Positions 56,161-64,000 of a stretch of 64,000 bases of DNA are shown here, piece after piece. The notes beneath the pieces were generated by a model. The model worked only from the letters and a program-made list of their open reading frames with translations, made no database searches and was not told where the DNA came from. The stretch comes from Alphaproteobacteria bacterium. GTDB taxonomy: Bacteria; Myxococcota_A; UBA796; GCA-2862545. The stretch lies in NCBI GenBank assembly GCA_020632955.1, contig JACKEO010000009.1, forward strand, positions 62,001-126,000, read 5' to 3'. Each line of letters opens with the position of its first letter. The first letter of the stretch is position 1. The translations under genes and the position numbers were made by a program.

Positions 56161-57180
56161 ATGTCGGCATGGCCCCAGGTGCCCGCGGTCGACGAGCGCG
56201 CTGCGCTCGACGAGCTGCCGGTGGAGGCGGTGGAGGCGTGCATGTGCGATCTGGTCGCACGGCACGGCGGTCGCCTCGCTGCCCGCATGGCGCGGGAGCA
56301 CCTCGACGCGGGGGGCAAGCGCCTGCGGGCACGTCTCGCGCTCGCCGCGGCACGCGCGCTCGGGGGCGATGCCGATCTGGCGGTGGGGTGGGCTGCGGCC
56401 TGCGAGCTGCTCCACAACGCCAGCCTGATCCACGACGACTGGCAGGACGGCGATCGGGTCCGCCGCGGCGAGCCTGCGCTGTGGACCCGGTACGGCGGGG
56501 AGCAGGCGGTGAACGCCGGGGACCTGCTGCTGATGCTCCCCACGCTGGCCGTGGGCGAGATCGACGTGCCCGACGCGCTGAAGTGGCGCCTCGCGGCGTG
56601 CGTGGCCCGTCACGGCGCCCGCACGGCGGCCGGGCAGGCCGAGGAGATGGACCTGCGATCGCTGCGCCGGCTCGACATGGAGGCCTACCTCGACGCGGCC
56701 CTGGGCAAGACGGCCGGCCTGTTCGGGCTCCCCGTCGAGGGCGCCGCCATCCTCACCGGGCACAGCGACGAGGACGCCCGCCGGCTCGCGGCCCCCTTCG
56801 AGGTGCTCGGGCTCGCCTTCCAGCTCGTGGACGACGTCATCGACCTCTACGGCGAGAAGGGGCGGGGGCGGCGCGGCGCCGACATCGCCGAGGGCAAGGT
56901 GAGCGCGCTCGTGGTCGCCCACCTCGCGCGCCACCCGGAGGACCGCCTCTGGCTGGCCGGGGTGCTCCGGTCCGGTCGCGAGCAGATCGATCAGGACACC
57001 ATCGACGACGTGATCGCGCGCTTCGCCGAGGCGGGTGCCCTCGACGACGTGCTCTCGCGCATCCGGTCCATCGTGGCCGAGCTCGACACGCCCGCGCTCG
57101 CCGCCGAGCCGGCCCTCAGGCGGGTGGGGCGTGCGATCCGCGACCGGGTGCTCCAGCCGCTCGAGGTGGTCCGTGGCTGA
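56161..57180 (+). CDS. crtE: Polyprenyl (geranylgeranyl) diphosphate synthase
   Basis: 339 residues. GGKRLRARL binds diphosphate; LIHDDWQDGDRVRRGEP is the first Asp-rich motif (DDxxD) and FQLVDDVIDLYGEKGRG the second. It makes the C20 precursor for carotenoids from IPP and allylic diphosphate. Chain length (C20) is inferred from the cluster. It starts 9 bp after crtY and its 3' end overlaps crtB by 8 bp. Confidence 0.92.
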   Translation: MSAWPQVPAVDERAALDELPVEAVEACMCDLVARHGGRLAARMAREHLDAGGKRLRARLALAAARALGGDADLAVGWAAACELLHNASLIHDDWQDGDRVRRGEPALWTRYGGEQAVNAGDLLLMLPTLAVGEIDVPDALKWRLAACVARHGARTAAGQAEEMDLRSLRRLDMEAYLDAALGKTAGLFGLPVEGAAILTGHSDEDARRLAAPFEVLGLAFQLVDDVIDLYGEKGRGRRGADIAEGKVSALVVAHLARHPEDRLWLAGVLRSGREQIDQDTIDDVIARFAEAGALDDVLSRIRSIVAELDTPALAAEPALRRVGRAIRDRVLQPLEVVRG

Positions 57181-58129
57181 GGTCGCCGTCGCCACGGCCC
57201 TGGTGCCGGTGGCCCCCGCCGTGGACGAGGTCGGCGCCGTGCTGGCGGCGGGATCCCGGTCCTTCCACTTCGCCAGCCTCTTCCTCCCCGCCGATCGGCG
57301 TCAGGACGCGGCGCTGCTGTACGCCCTGTGCCGGCATGTCGACGATCTGGCCGACGAGGCCCCCGACGCCGCGCAGGCCACCGCGGCGCTCGCGCGCCTC
57401 GAGGCCGAGCTCACGGGCGCCCGCCGACCTCGTCCGCTCGTGGCCGCGATCCACGAGCTCGCGCGCCGCCGGGACCTCGAGCTCGTCCACGCCGTGCACC
57501 TCATCGAAGGCGTACGGGGTGACCTCGACGAGGTCCGTGTCGCCGACGACGTGGAGCTCGTCCGCTACGGCTACCGGGTGGCCGGGACGGTGGGGCTCAT
57601 GATGTGCGCCGTGCTCGGCGTGCGCGACCCGCGCGCGCGGGCCTTCGCGGTGGACCTCGGCGTGGCGATGCAGCTCACGAACATCTGCCGAGACGTGGCC
57701 GAGGACGCGCGCCTCGGCCGCGTCTACCTGCCGGCCACGCGCCTGCGCGCGCTCGGCGTCGATCCCGCGCCCGCGGCGGTGCTCGAGGCACGCGAGGCCG
57801 TGCGCCGCGTGGTGCACGACCTGCTGGGGATGGCCGACCGGTACTACCGCAGCGCCGAGGACGGCATGCACCACATCCCCTGGCGTGCCCGCCTCGCCAT
57901 CGTGGTGGCCGCGCGGGTGTACCGGCGCATCGGCGTGCGCCTGGCCCGGAACGGGTGCGACCCCCTGGTCGGGCGCACCGTGGTGCCGTGGTGGGAGAAG
58001 GGCCTCGCCGCGCTGGGCGCGCTGCTGGCCTGGCCCCGCATCGCACGGCGCCGCGCTGCACACCGACCCCACCTCCACCGCGCGCTCCGGGGACTCCCGG
58101 GCGCCGATCCCCGTGCCCCGGCGGAGTGA
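57173..58129 (+). CDS. crtB: Phytoene synthase
   Basis: 318 residues from GTG 57173. SRSFHFASLFLPADRR opens the squalene/phytoene synthase fold; RHVDDLADE is the first and NICRDVAEDARLGRVYLP the second Asp-rich motif, and GTVGLMMCAVLG lies between. It couples two GGPP to phytoene, the entry step of the pathway. GTG start inside the crtE end indicates coupling. Confidence 0.94.
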   Translation: MAEVAVATALVPVAPAVDEVGAVLAAGSRSFHFASLFLPADRRQDAALLYALCRHVDDLADEAPDAAQATAALARLEAELTGARRPRPLVAAIHELARRRDLELVHAVHLIEGVRGDLDEVRVADDVELVRYGYRVAGTVGLMMCAVLGVRDPRARAFAVDLGVAMQLTNICRDVAEDARLGRVYLPATRLRALGVDPAPAAVLEAREAVRRVVHDLLGMADRYYRSAEDGMHHIPWRARLAIVVAARVYRRIGVRLARNGCDPLVGRTVVPWWEKGLAALGALLAWPRIARRRAAHRPHLHRALRGLPGADPRAPAE

Positions 58130-58133
58130 GCTG

Positions 58134-59036
58134 ATGGGCTACCAGATCAAGATGGTCTCGGAGATGCTCGGCATCCCGAAGAACACCCTCATCGCGTGGG
58201 AGCGGCGGTACGCCATCGTCGATCCCTCACGCACCGACTCCGGCTACCGGGTCTACAGCGACGCCGACGTCGAACGCCTGCGGCGGGTCCAGGCCCTGCT
58301 CGACCAGGGCTACAAGGTGGGCGAGGCCTGCGGCATCGTGCTCGAGGAGAACGTGCACCAGCTCGCGCCCGCGGTGGTGGAGCGGGGCGTACCCGAGACC
58401 GACCGCGCCGCGCTCGCGCAGCTGCGGGAGGAGCTCTCGCGTCACCTCCTCGCCTTCGATCGGGAGGCTGCCGACCGCGTGTCGGGGCGCCTGGTGCTCG
58501 TGCCCTACGAGCAGGTGATCGACGAGGTCTACTTCCCGCTGCTGCGCGAGGTCGGCCACGGCTGGGAGCTCGGTCGCATCACGGTGGTGCAGGAGCACTT
58601 CGCCTCGGCCTGGTGCCGGGAGAAGCTGCTCGTCATGCTCAACGCCGTGCAGGCGGGCACGCGCGACGCGCCCGAGGTCACCTGCGCCACGCCGCCGGGC
58701 GAGCAGCACGAGCTGGGTCTGCTCGGGCTGGCGCTGCGCCTGGCGATCCGCGGCTTCCGCGTCACCTACCTGGGCGTGAACGTGCCCACCTCCGAGCTCA
58801 TCGAGCACGTCAACGAGCGTCGGCCCGTGGCGCTGTGCCTGTCGGTGATCCACCGCCGCCCGCTGGGTGAGCTCCAGGACTATGCGCGGGAGCTCCGGCG
58901 TCGCATCGACCGCCGCGTGCGCATCGCCGTGGGCGGACGCGCTGCCGACGAGGATCTCGGCGTGGACGGCGTGAGCTTCGTGGGCCACGGCCTGCCCGGC
59001 TGGCTCGACAACGTGCGCAGGGTCGGCCGCGCCTGA
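58134..59036 (+). CDS. carH: CarH-type B12-binding MerR-family regulator
   Basis: 300 residues from ATG 58134 with GGAG upstream. Residues 5-70: MerR winged helix (KMVSEMLGIPKNTLIAWERRY, GYRVYSDADVERLRRVQ). Residues 90-175: four-helix bundle with Trp144-x9-Glu154-His155, the cap motif of CarH over adenosylcobalamin. Residues 182-300: Rossmann B12 domain with E190-x-H192-x-x-G195 (axial His), LSVIH and VAVGG. In characterised CarH proteins AdoB12 in the dark makes a DNA-binding tetramer and light breaks it, opening carotenoid genes. All signature residues are present, so true photoreception is likely. Confidence 0.93.
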   Translation: MGYQIKMVSEMLGIPKNTLIAWERRYAIVDPSRTDSGYRVYSDADVERLRRVQALLDQGYKVGEACGIVLEENVHQLAPAVVERGVPETDRAALAQLREELSRHLLAFDREAADRVSGRLVLVPYEQVIDEVYFPLLREVGHGWELGRITVVQEHFASAWCREKLLVMLNAVQAGTRDAPEVTCATPPGEQHELGLLGLALRLAIRGFRVTYLGVNVPTSELIEHVNERRPVALCLSVIHRRPLGELQDYARELRRRIDRRVRIAVGGRAADEDLGVDGVSFVGHGLPGWLDNVRRVGRA

Positions 59037-59104
59037 CCGGCGGACTCGCGGCCCGCGCCGGGAGGCGCTACGTGCCGGAGCCCCCGGGGGGACGGGAGCA
59101 CCGC

Positions 59105-59992
59105 ATGCCGCGTCCGGTCGCCAGCTCGACCGCCTACACCGTGCAGCAGGGCATCCTCTACACGGCGAGCCGCAAGGACCTCGGTGACGTGGTGCCGGCC
59201 GACCTGGCGCGCGACGTCCTGGTGGCCCTCGAGGCCACGGCCGAGGGCCGACGTCGACTCGCGCAGCTCGGCCGGCGTCGCTCCCGCGTGTGGCTCCGTG
59301 CCCAGGAGGCCGCGGTGCTGCCGGGCATCCTGCTGCACTACCCGGTGCGGAAGGTGGCCATCGCCCGGGCGGTGGAGGAGGCGCTGCGCGCGGGCGCCAC
59401 CCGCGTGGTCGTGCTCGCCGCCGGTCTCGACCTGCTGGCGCGTCGCCTCGCGCTCGCCTGGCCCGACGCCCAGTTCGTGGAGGTGGATCTGCCGGCCACG
59501 CAGGCCGACAAGCGGCAGGCGCTCGACGCCCTGGGACCGCAGCCGCCCAACCTCTGGCTGCTGCCCGCCGACCTGTCGCAGGCCGCGCTGCCCGACCTCC
59601 TCGCCGGCCTTCCGGTGGGCGTGGGGGGGCCCACCGTGGTGGTGGCGGAAGCGCTCACCATGTACCTGCCCGCCGAGGCCCAGCGCCGGCTCGCCGCCGA
59701 GGCCGCCGAGGTCTGTGGGCCCTCGGGCCGGTTCGTGGTGACCTTCGTGCGGCACACGCTGGCCCCTGGGGACGTGGGTCCGCTGCTCCGGGCCTACCTG
59801 TGGTTCAAGCGCGAGGACCTGCGGTCGCAGCTCGACCCCGACGAGGCGGTCGCGCTGCTCGTCGAGGCGGGCTTCTCCGACGCGGCCGTCCAGACGGGCC
59901 CCGAGCTCACCCACGACCTCCTGGGCGAACGGGCACCGGGCCGCCCGCACGACGCGGAGTTCCTCGTGATCGCCGACCGGGCCTCGTCGTAG
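59105..59992 (+). CDS. SAM-dependent methyltransferase, leucine carboxyl methyltransferase family
   Basis: About 295 residues; ATG 59105 and GTG 59072 both have ribosome-binding sites. SSTAYTVQ near the start, RVVVLAAGLDLLARRLA (SAM glycine loop), FVEVDLPATQADKRQAL (acidic ribose-binding residue and LCM/PPM signature) and VVVAEALTMYLPAEAQRRL define the group. Substrates in this family are carboxyl or hydroxyl groups of small molecules. It lies 68 bp after carH in the same direction, so it may modify a carotenoid or an unrelated metabolite; undecided. Confidence 0.83.
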   Translation: MPRPVASSTAYTVQQGILYTASRKDLGDVVPADLARDVLVALEATAEGRRRLAQLGRRRSRVWLRAQEAAVLPGILLHYPVRKVAIARAVEEALRAGATRVVVLAAGLDLLARRLALAWPDAQFVEVDLPATQADKRQALDALGPQPPNLWLLPADLSQAALPDLLAGLPVGVGGPTVVVAEALTMYLPAEAQRRLAAEAAEVCGPSGRFVVTFVRHTLAPGDVGPLLRAYLWFKREDLRSQLDPDEAVALLVEAGFSDAAVQTGPELTHDLLGERAPGRPHDAEFLVIADRASS

Positions 59993-60016
59993 GGCGCTCG
60001 CGTCGACGGCACGTCC

Positions 60017-60610
60017 TCAGGACGGGTCGGCGGGGAAGGTGCCGTGCATGCGGGCCTCGACGGGGCCCTCCAGGATGCGGGCCTCGTGCCGGGCGAGCTC
60101 CGCCAGGCGGTCGTCGACGTCGACGCCCGGGTGCAGCCGCTTCGTCAGGTCGACGTAGGTGTGGAAGTGGCGGGCCTCGCTGGCGAGCAGGTCGGCGTAC
60201 AGGGCGCGCAGGTCGGGGTCGGGGAGGTGGAGCGACAGCAGGCGCATGCGCTCGCAGCTCCGGGCCTCGATGAGCGCGCAGCACAGCAGCGTGTCGACCA
60301 GCCGGTGGGGCTCGCCGCGGCGCACGGCGGTGAGCAGCCGGGCGGCGTACGGCGAGGGCTCCAGGCGGGCGAACGCCAGGCCCCGCGCCTCGAGCACGTC
60401 GAGCATCTCGGCCAGGTGATCCAGCTCCTCCCGGGCCAGCGCGGTGAGCGCGCGCACGAGCCCGGGCTGGTCGCCGTGGCGGAACATGAGGTTCATCGCC
60501 GTGCTCGCGGCCTTCTTCTCGCAGTGCGCGTGGTCGAGGAGGAGCAGGTCGACCTGCGCCGCCACGGCGTCGACCCAGGCCGGAGGCGTGGCGGAGGCGA
60601 GCCGCAGCAC
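60017..60610 (-). CDS. miaE: tRNA-(ms2io6A)-hydroxylase MiaE
   Basis: 197 residues from GTG 60610. Ferritin-like di-iron fold: LLLDHAHCEKKAAS (Glu/His), AREELDHLAEML (E-x-x-H), LIEARSCERM and ASEARHFHTYV (second E-x-x-H). It oxygenates the prenyl side chain of ms2i6A37 in tRNA. It follows the 60614-61171 gene by three bases, so the two are coupled. Confidence 0.93.
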   Translation of the reverse strand: MLRLASATPPAWVDAVAAQVDLLLLDHAHCEKKAASTAMNLMFRHGDQPGLVRALTALAREELDHLAEMLDVLEARGLAFARLEPSPYAARLLTAVRRGEPHRLVDTLLCCALIEARSCERMRLLSLHLPDPDLRALYADLLASEARHFHTYVDLTKRLHPGVDVDDRLAELARHEARILEGPVEARMHGTFPADPS

Positions 60611-60613
60611 CGC

Positions 60614-61171
60614 TCAGTCCAGCTCGGCCCGACCGGCGTCGGTGAGCGTGGCGACCGCGTCGTCGTGGTCGTAGTCGAGCAGGCCGTGCTCGGTGAGCTC
60701 CTCCATCATGCGCGAGAAGCCCACGTGGGCGACGAAGAAGGTCTTCTCGCTGTAGTCGTGCAGCTCGCGGAGGCCCGCGCGGCCTCCCTGGTCGTGCACG
60801 AAGCGCAGCAGGCCCTTGCGGGTGCGGGCGAGGTGGGCGGCCTGGCGCTCCTCGGGCGAGAGCTTCGCCTTCTCGGCTGCGGGTGTGGCGGTCGCGGGGG
60901 CAGGCGTCGCGGCCTTCGACGGGGCCTTGGGCGCGTCCTGCAGGGGACCCGTCTTCCGCGGGTCGATCCGCGGCAGCGGGGGAGGGGGTGCGGGAGCCGG
61001 GTCGGGCGCCGGCGTGGCCACGGGCGGTGCGACGACGGGCTCGGGGGGGGGCGCCGCGGGCGGCGGGTCGTCGACCGCGTCGACCACGTCGACCACGTCG
61101 GCGATCCCCTCGAGGAGGCGGGCGAGGCGGCGTCGCACGCGACGGCGGAGATCGAGACCGGTCCAGGACAC
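60614..61171 (-). CDS. Hypothetical protein, possible winged-helix C-terminal domain
   Basis: 185 residues from GTG. The first 30 residues form a basic amphipathic helix (LRRRVRRRLARLLEGIADVV), then a 70-residue Pro/Ala/Asp linker. The C-terminal 80 residues (KGLLRFVHDQGGRAGLRELHDYSEK, RMMEELTEHGLLDYDHDDAVATLTDAGRAEL) have the helix-helix-wing pattern of a winged helix. No family recognised. Upstream partner of miaE. Confidence 0.68.
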   Translation of the reverse strand: MSWTGLDLRRRVRRRLARLLEGIADVVDVVDAVDDPPPAAPPPEPVVAPPVATPAPDPAPAPPPPLPRIDPRKTGPLQDAPKAPSKAATPAPATATPAAEKAKLSPEERQAAHLARTRKGLLRFVHDQGGRAGLRELHDYSEKTFFVAHVGFSRMMEELTEHGLLDYDHDDAVATLTDAGRAELD

Positions 61172-61196
61172 GCAGGCTCCGGGGCAGCCGGGCGTC

Positions 61197-61727
61197 CTAA
61201 CGCGGGTCGGACGGCGCGCGCGACGCCTCGCCCCGGCGGAGCGAGCCGAAGACCCGGTCCACCTCGGGCGCGGCGAGGTCGACCACGGCCGTGACCGTCA
61301 GCACCTTGTCCTCCCACGTGAAGATCTCCGCACGGCCGCGCTGGGGCTGTCCCTGCGCCCCCCGGGTCGAGAAGGTCAGCGCCCGGCCCTCCAGCCCGGC
61401 GCGCCGCACCTCGGTCCAGGACTCCGCGGTGGCGTCGTGGTCGGCGAGGATCTCGTCGCGCGCGCGGCGCTCGACCCCGGCACGCCCGGCGAGCCCCAGG
61501 GCGATGCGCGGCACGTGGGTGATCGTGGCGGCCGCCCAGCCGTCCTCCCAGGTGGACACGACCGTGTCGGAGACGACCCGCCCCACCACCACGCCGCGCT
61601 CGGTGTGCCGGCGCTCCGCGGCGGCGGGGAGCTCCACCGACAGCTCCGAGGGCAGCGCGTGACGCGTCCAGCCGGGCAGGGCCGCGGGCGCGCCGAGCAG
61701 GGCGAGGAGCAGGGCGATGCCGGGCAT
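61197..61727 (-). CDS. Secreted hypothetical protein
   Basis: 176 residues from ATG 61727 with GGAGG. Signal peptide MPGIALLLALLGAPAALPG. The mature part is beta-rich (GVVVGRVVSDTVVSTW, AEIFTWEDKVLTVTAVVDLAAPEVDRVFGSL), matching the general shape of periplasmic proteins whose last strand block ends in a helix with DRVFGSLR. Unknown function. Confidence 0.7.
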   Translation of the reverse strand: MPGIALLLALLGAPAALPGWTRHALPSELSVELPAAAERRHTERGVVVGRVVSDTVVSTWEDGWAAATITHVPRIALGLAGRAGVERRARDEILADHDATAESWTEVRRAGLEGRALTFSTRGAQGQPQRGRAEIFTWEDKVLTVTAVVDLAAPEVDRVFGSLRRGEASRAPSDPR

Positions 61728-61794
61728 CCCACCTCCAGACGAGGGACGGGGATGGGACGCCGCGAGGGCCTCCGGCATTCGACGGACGGCGCGA

Positions 61795-62553
61795 TCACTC
61801 GCCTCGGGGGAAGACCACCGTGCCGTGGACGGGCACGGGGCCGGGGTCCAGCGACAGCCACAGCCAGCGGGCGATGGCGGCCTCGGTCCACGCCTTGAGC
61901 TCGGTGGCGCAGCCGCCCACGCGCACGTCCTGGGCCTTGCCCGCGTCGCTGATCAGGCGCACCTCGCAGGTGCGGCGGTCGGTGGCGAAGGAGGGCGGAG
62001 GGGGCGGCCCCGCGAGCGCGTCGACCATGCACGACGCGAGGTTCGTCGTGCGCCGACGGATGCGTCCGTCCTCTCCGACGCTCACGCGGAGTCGACACGC
62101 CGTCGTGCCATCCGGGCGGAGGTCGTGCGTGGCCTGCAGCGCGTCGATCTGGCCGGGGGACAGGCCGGCCACGGTGGGACGCGGTGCCGCGGCCTCGGGG
62201 ACGTCGAACTGCACGCGGATCGTGGTGCGCACGGCCTGGTTCCGGCCCTCGGCGAGCGGCGGCCACCAGGTCCACCGCGTGACCGTGTCGCGGGCCAGCG
62301 CGGCGACGAGGCCGGGGCAGGCCTCGGTGGGGGTGGGCTCCTCGGGCGTGCCGTCCGCGCGGATCACCACGTCCACCGGGCAGACCAGCGTGGTGCCCGG
62401 CTCCAGCACGCCGAGGTGGCCCGGACCCAGCTCGGGCTGGGGGGTCGTGCGGGCGCGGAGGGCGTGGGCCTCGACGAGCGGCGGCGCGGCCTCCACGGCC
62501 GGGGGCACGTCCGCCTCCTGGGCGAGGGCGGTGAGGCTCAGCAGGATCAGCAC
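61795..62553 (-). CDS. Secreted protein with two TonB-C-like domains
   Basis: 252 residues from GTG; signal peptide MLILLSLTALAQ. Two similar modules, each with paired Cys: VCPVDVVIRADGTPEEPTP...ARDTVTRWTWWPP...IRVQFDVP and CEVRLISDAGKAQDVRVGGC...AIARWLWLSLD...VVFPRG. Both resemble TonB C-terminal domains but no membrane helix or Pro-rich spacer precedes them, so it is not a classical energy transducer. Possibly same transcription unit as the secreted protein 67 bp downstream. Confidence 0.7.
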   Translation of the reverse strand: MLILLSLTALAQEADVPPAVEAAPPLVEAHALRARTTPQPELGPGHLGVLEPGTTLVCPVDVVIRADGTPEEPTPTEACPGLVAALARDTVTRWTWWPPLAEGRNQAVRTTIRVQFDVPEAAAPRPTVAGLSPGQIDALQATHDLRPDGTTACRLRVSVGEDGRIRRRTTNLASCMVDALAGPPPPPSFATDRRTCEVRLISDAGKAQDVRVGGCATELKAWTEAAIARWLWLSLDPGPVPVHGTVVFPRGE

Positions 62554-62639
62554 GCGCGCTCCTGGGCGTCGAGGAGGACCACGGGACGGGGCCTGACGAC
62601 GGTGGCGTGGGCTATCGTGTCGTCGCCTGGGAGGACGGC

Positions 62640-63827
62640 GTGGCGGCGGCTTCGGGTGGTGGTGGCACCGGGCAGCGCACCGCGCTGGTGCTCTCGGGCG
62701 GCGGCGTGCGGGGTGCCTACGCGGTGGGCGCCCTGGCGGGCCTGGTGGAGGTGCTCGGACTGGGGCCCGACGACCCGCCGCCCTTCGACATCGTCACGGG
62801 CACGTCGGTGGGTGCCATCAACCTGGCGTGGGTGGCGTCGCAGAGCGATCGCGGCGACCTCGGCGTGCAGGGCCTGGTGGATCTCTGGCGCTCGCTGCGG
62901 CTGGGCGTGCACGCGCGGGTGTCGGCCCAGGCCCTGCCGCGTCGCGCGATGCTGGACGTGGGTCCGCTGGAGGACCTGGTGCGCCGGTCGGTGGACTGGG
63001 AGCGGCTGCACGCCCAGGTGGACCGGGGCAGGCTCCGCGCCCTCGTGGTGGCCGCCCTGCACGTGGGGTCGGGCCGCACGGCGCTCTTCTCGGAGCTCGC
63101 CGAGGGCGTGCACTTCCCGGCCTCCCGCGATCCTCGCCGCACCATCGTCCACACGCGCCTCACCTGCGATCACGTCCTCGCCAGCGCCGCCATCCCCTGG
63201 ATCTTCCCGCCCCGCCCGGTGGAGGGGCACCTGTTCTGGGACGGCGGCCTGCGCTTCAACACGCCGATCTCGCCGGCCATCCGCTGCGGCGCGCGTCGGC
63301 TCGTGGTGATCTCCGCGCTGGCCCCGCCCGCACCCATGCCCGCCGAGGGCGACATCCCCTCGCTGGGGCCCGACCCGCAGCGCACGCCGGGCATCGCCTT
63401 CCTCGCCGGCAAGATGCTCCACGCCATCCTCATGGACCCGGTGCACTACGACCTCGAGGTGCTGGAGCGCTTCAACGCCCTGCAGGACCTGCTGGCCGAC
63501 ACCCTCGCGCCCGACGAGCTGGAGCGCCTGGACGCCGCTGCCATCGCGCTCCGCGGCCGGCCCTACCGTCACCTCCACACCCTGCTGCTGGCGCCGCGCG
63601 ACGATCTGGGTGCCCTCGGCGTGGCGGAGGTGCGGGCCCGCTCGGGGGAGCTGCTCAGGCTGGGACCCCTGGGGTGGCTGCTGCGGAGCCTCGGGCTGGG
63701 GGAGTCCGGCTCGGACCTGGCGTCGTACCTGTTCTTCGACGGGGACTTCGCCGGCCGCCTCGTGGAGCGGGGGCATGCCGACGTCGTCGCCCGCGCCGAC
63801 GAGGTGCGCGCCTTCTTCGCCCGCTAG
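62640..63827 (+). CDS. Patatin-like phospholipase
   Basis: 395 residues from GTG 62640, which has GGGAGG five bases upstream; GTG 62607 is possible. Motifs: oxyanion loop LSGGGVRGAYAVGAL, nucleophile Ser56 in GTSVG, and catalytic Asp201 in FWDGGLRFNTP, the Ser-Asp dyad of patatins. The C-terminal 130 residues are helical, as in bacterial RssA/YchK-like relatives. No signal peptide, so probably a cytoplasmic lipid acyl hydrolase. Divergent from the TonB-C-like gene across a short gap. Confidence 0.92.
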   Translation: MAAASGGGGTGQRTALVLSGGGVRGAYAVGALAGLVEVLGLGPDDPPPFDIVTGTSVGAINLAWVASQSDRGDLGVQGLVDLWRSLRLGVHARVSAQALPRRAMLDVGPLEDLVRRSVDWERLHAQVDRGRLRALVVAALHVGSGRTALFSELAEGVHFPASRDPRRTIVHTRLTCDHVLASAAIPWIFPPRPVEGHLFWDGGLRFNTPISPAIRCGARRLVVISALAPPAPMPAEGDIPSLGPDPQRTPGIAFLAGKMLHAILMDPVHYDLEVLERFNALQDLLADTLAPDELERLDAAAIALRGRPYRHLHTLLLAPRDDLGALGVAEVRARSGELLRLGPLGWLLRSLGLGESGSDLASYLFFDGDFAGRLVERGHADVVARADEVRAFFAR

Positions 63828-63833
63828 CGTCGG

Positions 63834-64000
63834 CTAGAGGTTGCGGCGGTAGGCGCCGCCCACCTCGTACAGCGCGTGGGTGATCTGCCCGAGGGTGGCC
63901 ACACGCACCGTGCGCATCAGCTCGTCGAAGGTGTTGCCGCCCGCGAGGGCCACCTGCTGCAGGCGCGCCAGCGCCGCCGCGCCCTCGGCCGCGTGGGCCT
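63834..64000 (-). CDS. C-terminus of B12-dependent acyl-CoA mutase (IcmF/methylmalonyl-CoA mutase type), partial
   Basis: Only the last 54 codons are in the window (5' part beyond 64000). The encoded end, TFDELMRTVRVATLGQITHA then LYEVGGAYRRNL, matches the C-terminus of fused isobutyryl-CoA mutase IcmF and related substrate domains (..LGQI..ALFEVGGQYRRNM). It would rearrange isobutyryl- or methylmalonyl-type CoA esters with adenosylcobalamin, the same cofactor CarH senses. Exact substrate cannot be told from this piece. Confidence 0.75.
   Translation of the reverse strand, partial: AHAAEGAAALARLQQVALAGGNTFDELMRTVRVATLGQITHALYEVGGAYRRNL

Overview
The window is very GC-rich, densely coded DNA (no gap over about 220 bp, no tRNA or rRNA gene, no CRISPR array, no recognisable transposase). 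Its content points to a myxobacterium or close relative (Myxococcota). The signs are a myxobacterial-style polyunsaturated fatty acid (PUFA) synthase whose last protein ends in an acylglycerol-phosphate acyltransferase, an AgmX/PglI-type C-terminal domain, many small lipoproteins, an FG-GAP lipoprotein, a pseudokinase and a B12-binding MerR regulator next to carotenoid genes. This placement is inference from gene content; no marker gene was compared.

Layout. 1-12818 (+): 3' part of pfaA (KS end, acyltransferase, three near-identical ACPs, KR, DH-like) followed, with an ATGA overlap, by a KS-CLF-DH-DH-AGPAT megasynthase. pfaA as written carries a single-base frameshift near 2286. 12902-15306 (-): a two-gene operon of unknown helical, lysine-rich proteins. 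15523-18159 (-): clpS-clpA protease adaptor and unfoldase. 18248-27103: endonuclease/exonuclease/phosphatase-like membrane protein, compact pyrophosphatase, AHSA1 protein, FG-GAP lipoprotein, small membrane protein, PlsC-type acyltransferase, a degenerate esterase coupled to a GT-C glycosyltransferase, and a zinc-ribbon membrane protein. 27171-31561 (+): unknown protein, SDR and AsmA-like protein. 31567-36919: RecQ helicase, AgmX/PglI-domain protein and two lipoproteins. 37002-38803 (+): ABC-2 exporter pair, followed by a long inverted repeat (38803-38965). 38979-41222: zinc-ribbon membrane protein, unknown protein, outer-membrane beta-barrel candidate.

41316-47540 (+): ATP synthase operon b'-b-delta-alpha-gamma-beta-epsilon. 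The membrane subunits a and c are not in the window. The b subunit has a histidine ladder and a calcium-loop-like motif in front of its membrane helix. 47560-52145: AIM24 protein, a second GT-C glycosyltransferase, a pseudokinase and an MBL-fold hydrolase. 52174-59992: carotenoid cluster. crtC-crtI run leftward; a lycopene cyclase, crtE, crtB, a CarH-type photoreceptor/repressor and a methyltransferase run rightward. A 160-bp divergent control region with TGTRCA-type repeats lies between the two arms. Together the enzymes can make phytoene, desaturate it, cyclise one end and hydrate the other, probably under light/B12 control. 60017-64000: MiaE, a winged-helix-like protein, two secreted proteins, a patatin phospholipase, and the C-terminus of a B12-dependent acyl-CoA mutase at the edge.

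The most unusual points are the pfaA frameshift, the unknown 12.9-15.3 kb operon, the modified AtpF, two apparently dead enzymes (esterase and kinase), the inverted-repeat element at 38.8 kb, and the putative CarH operator.
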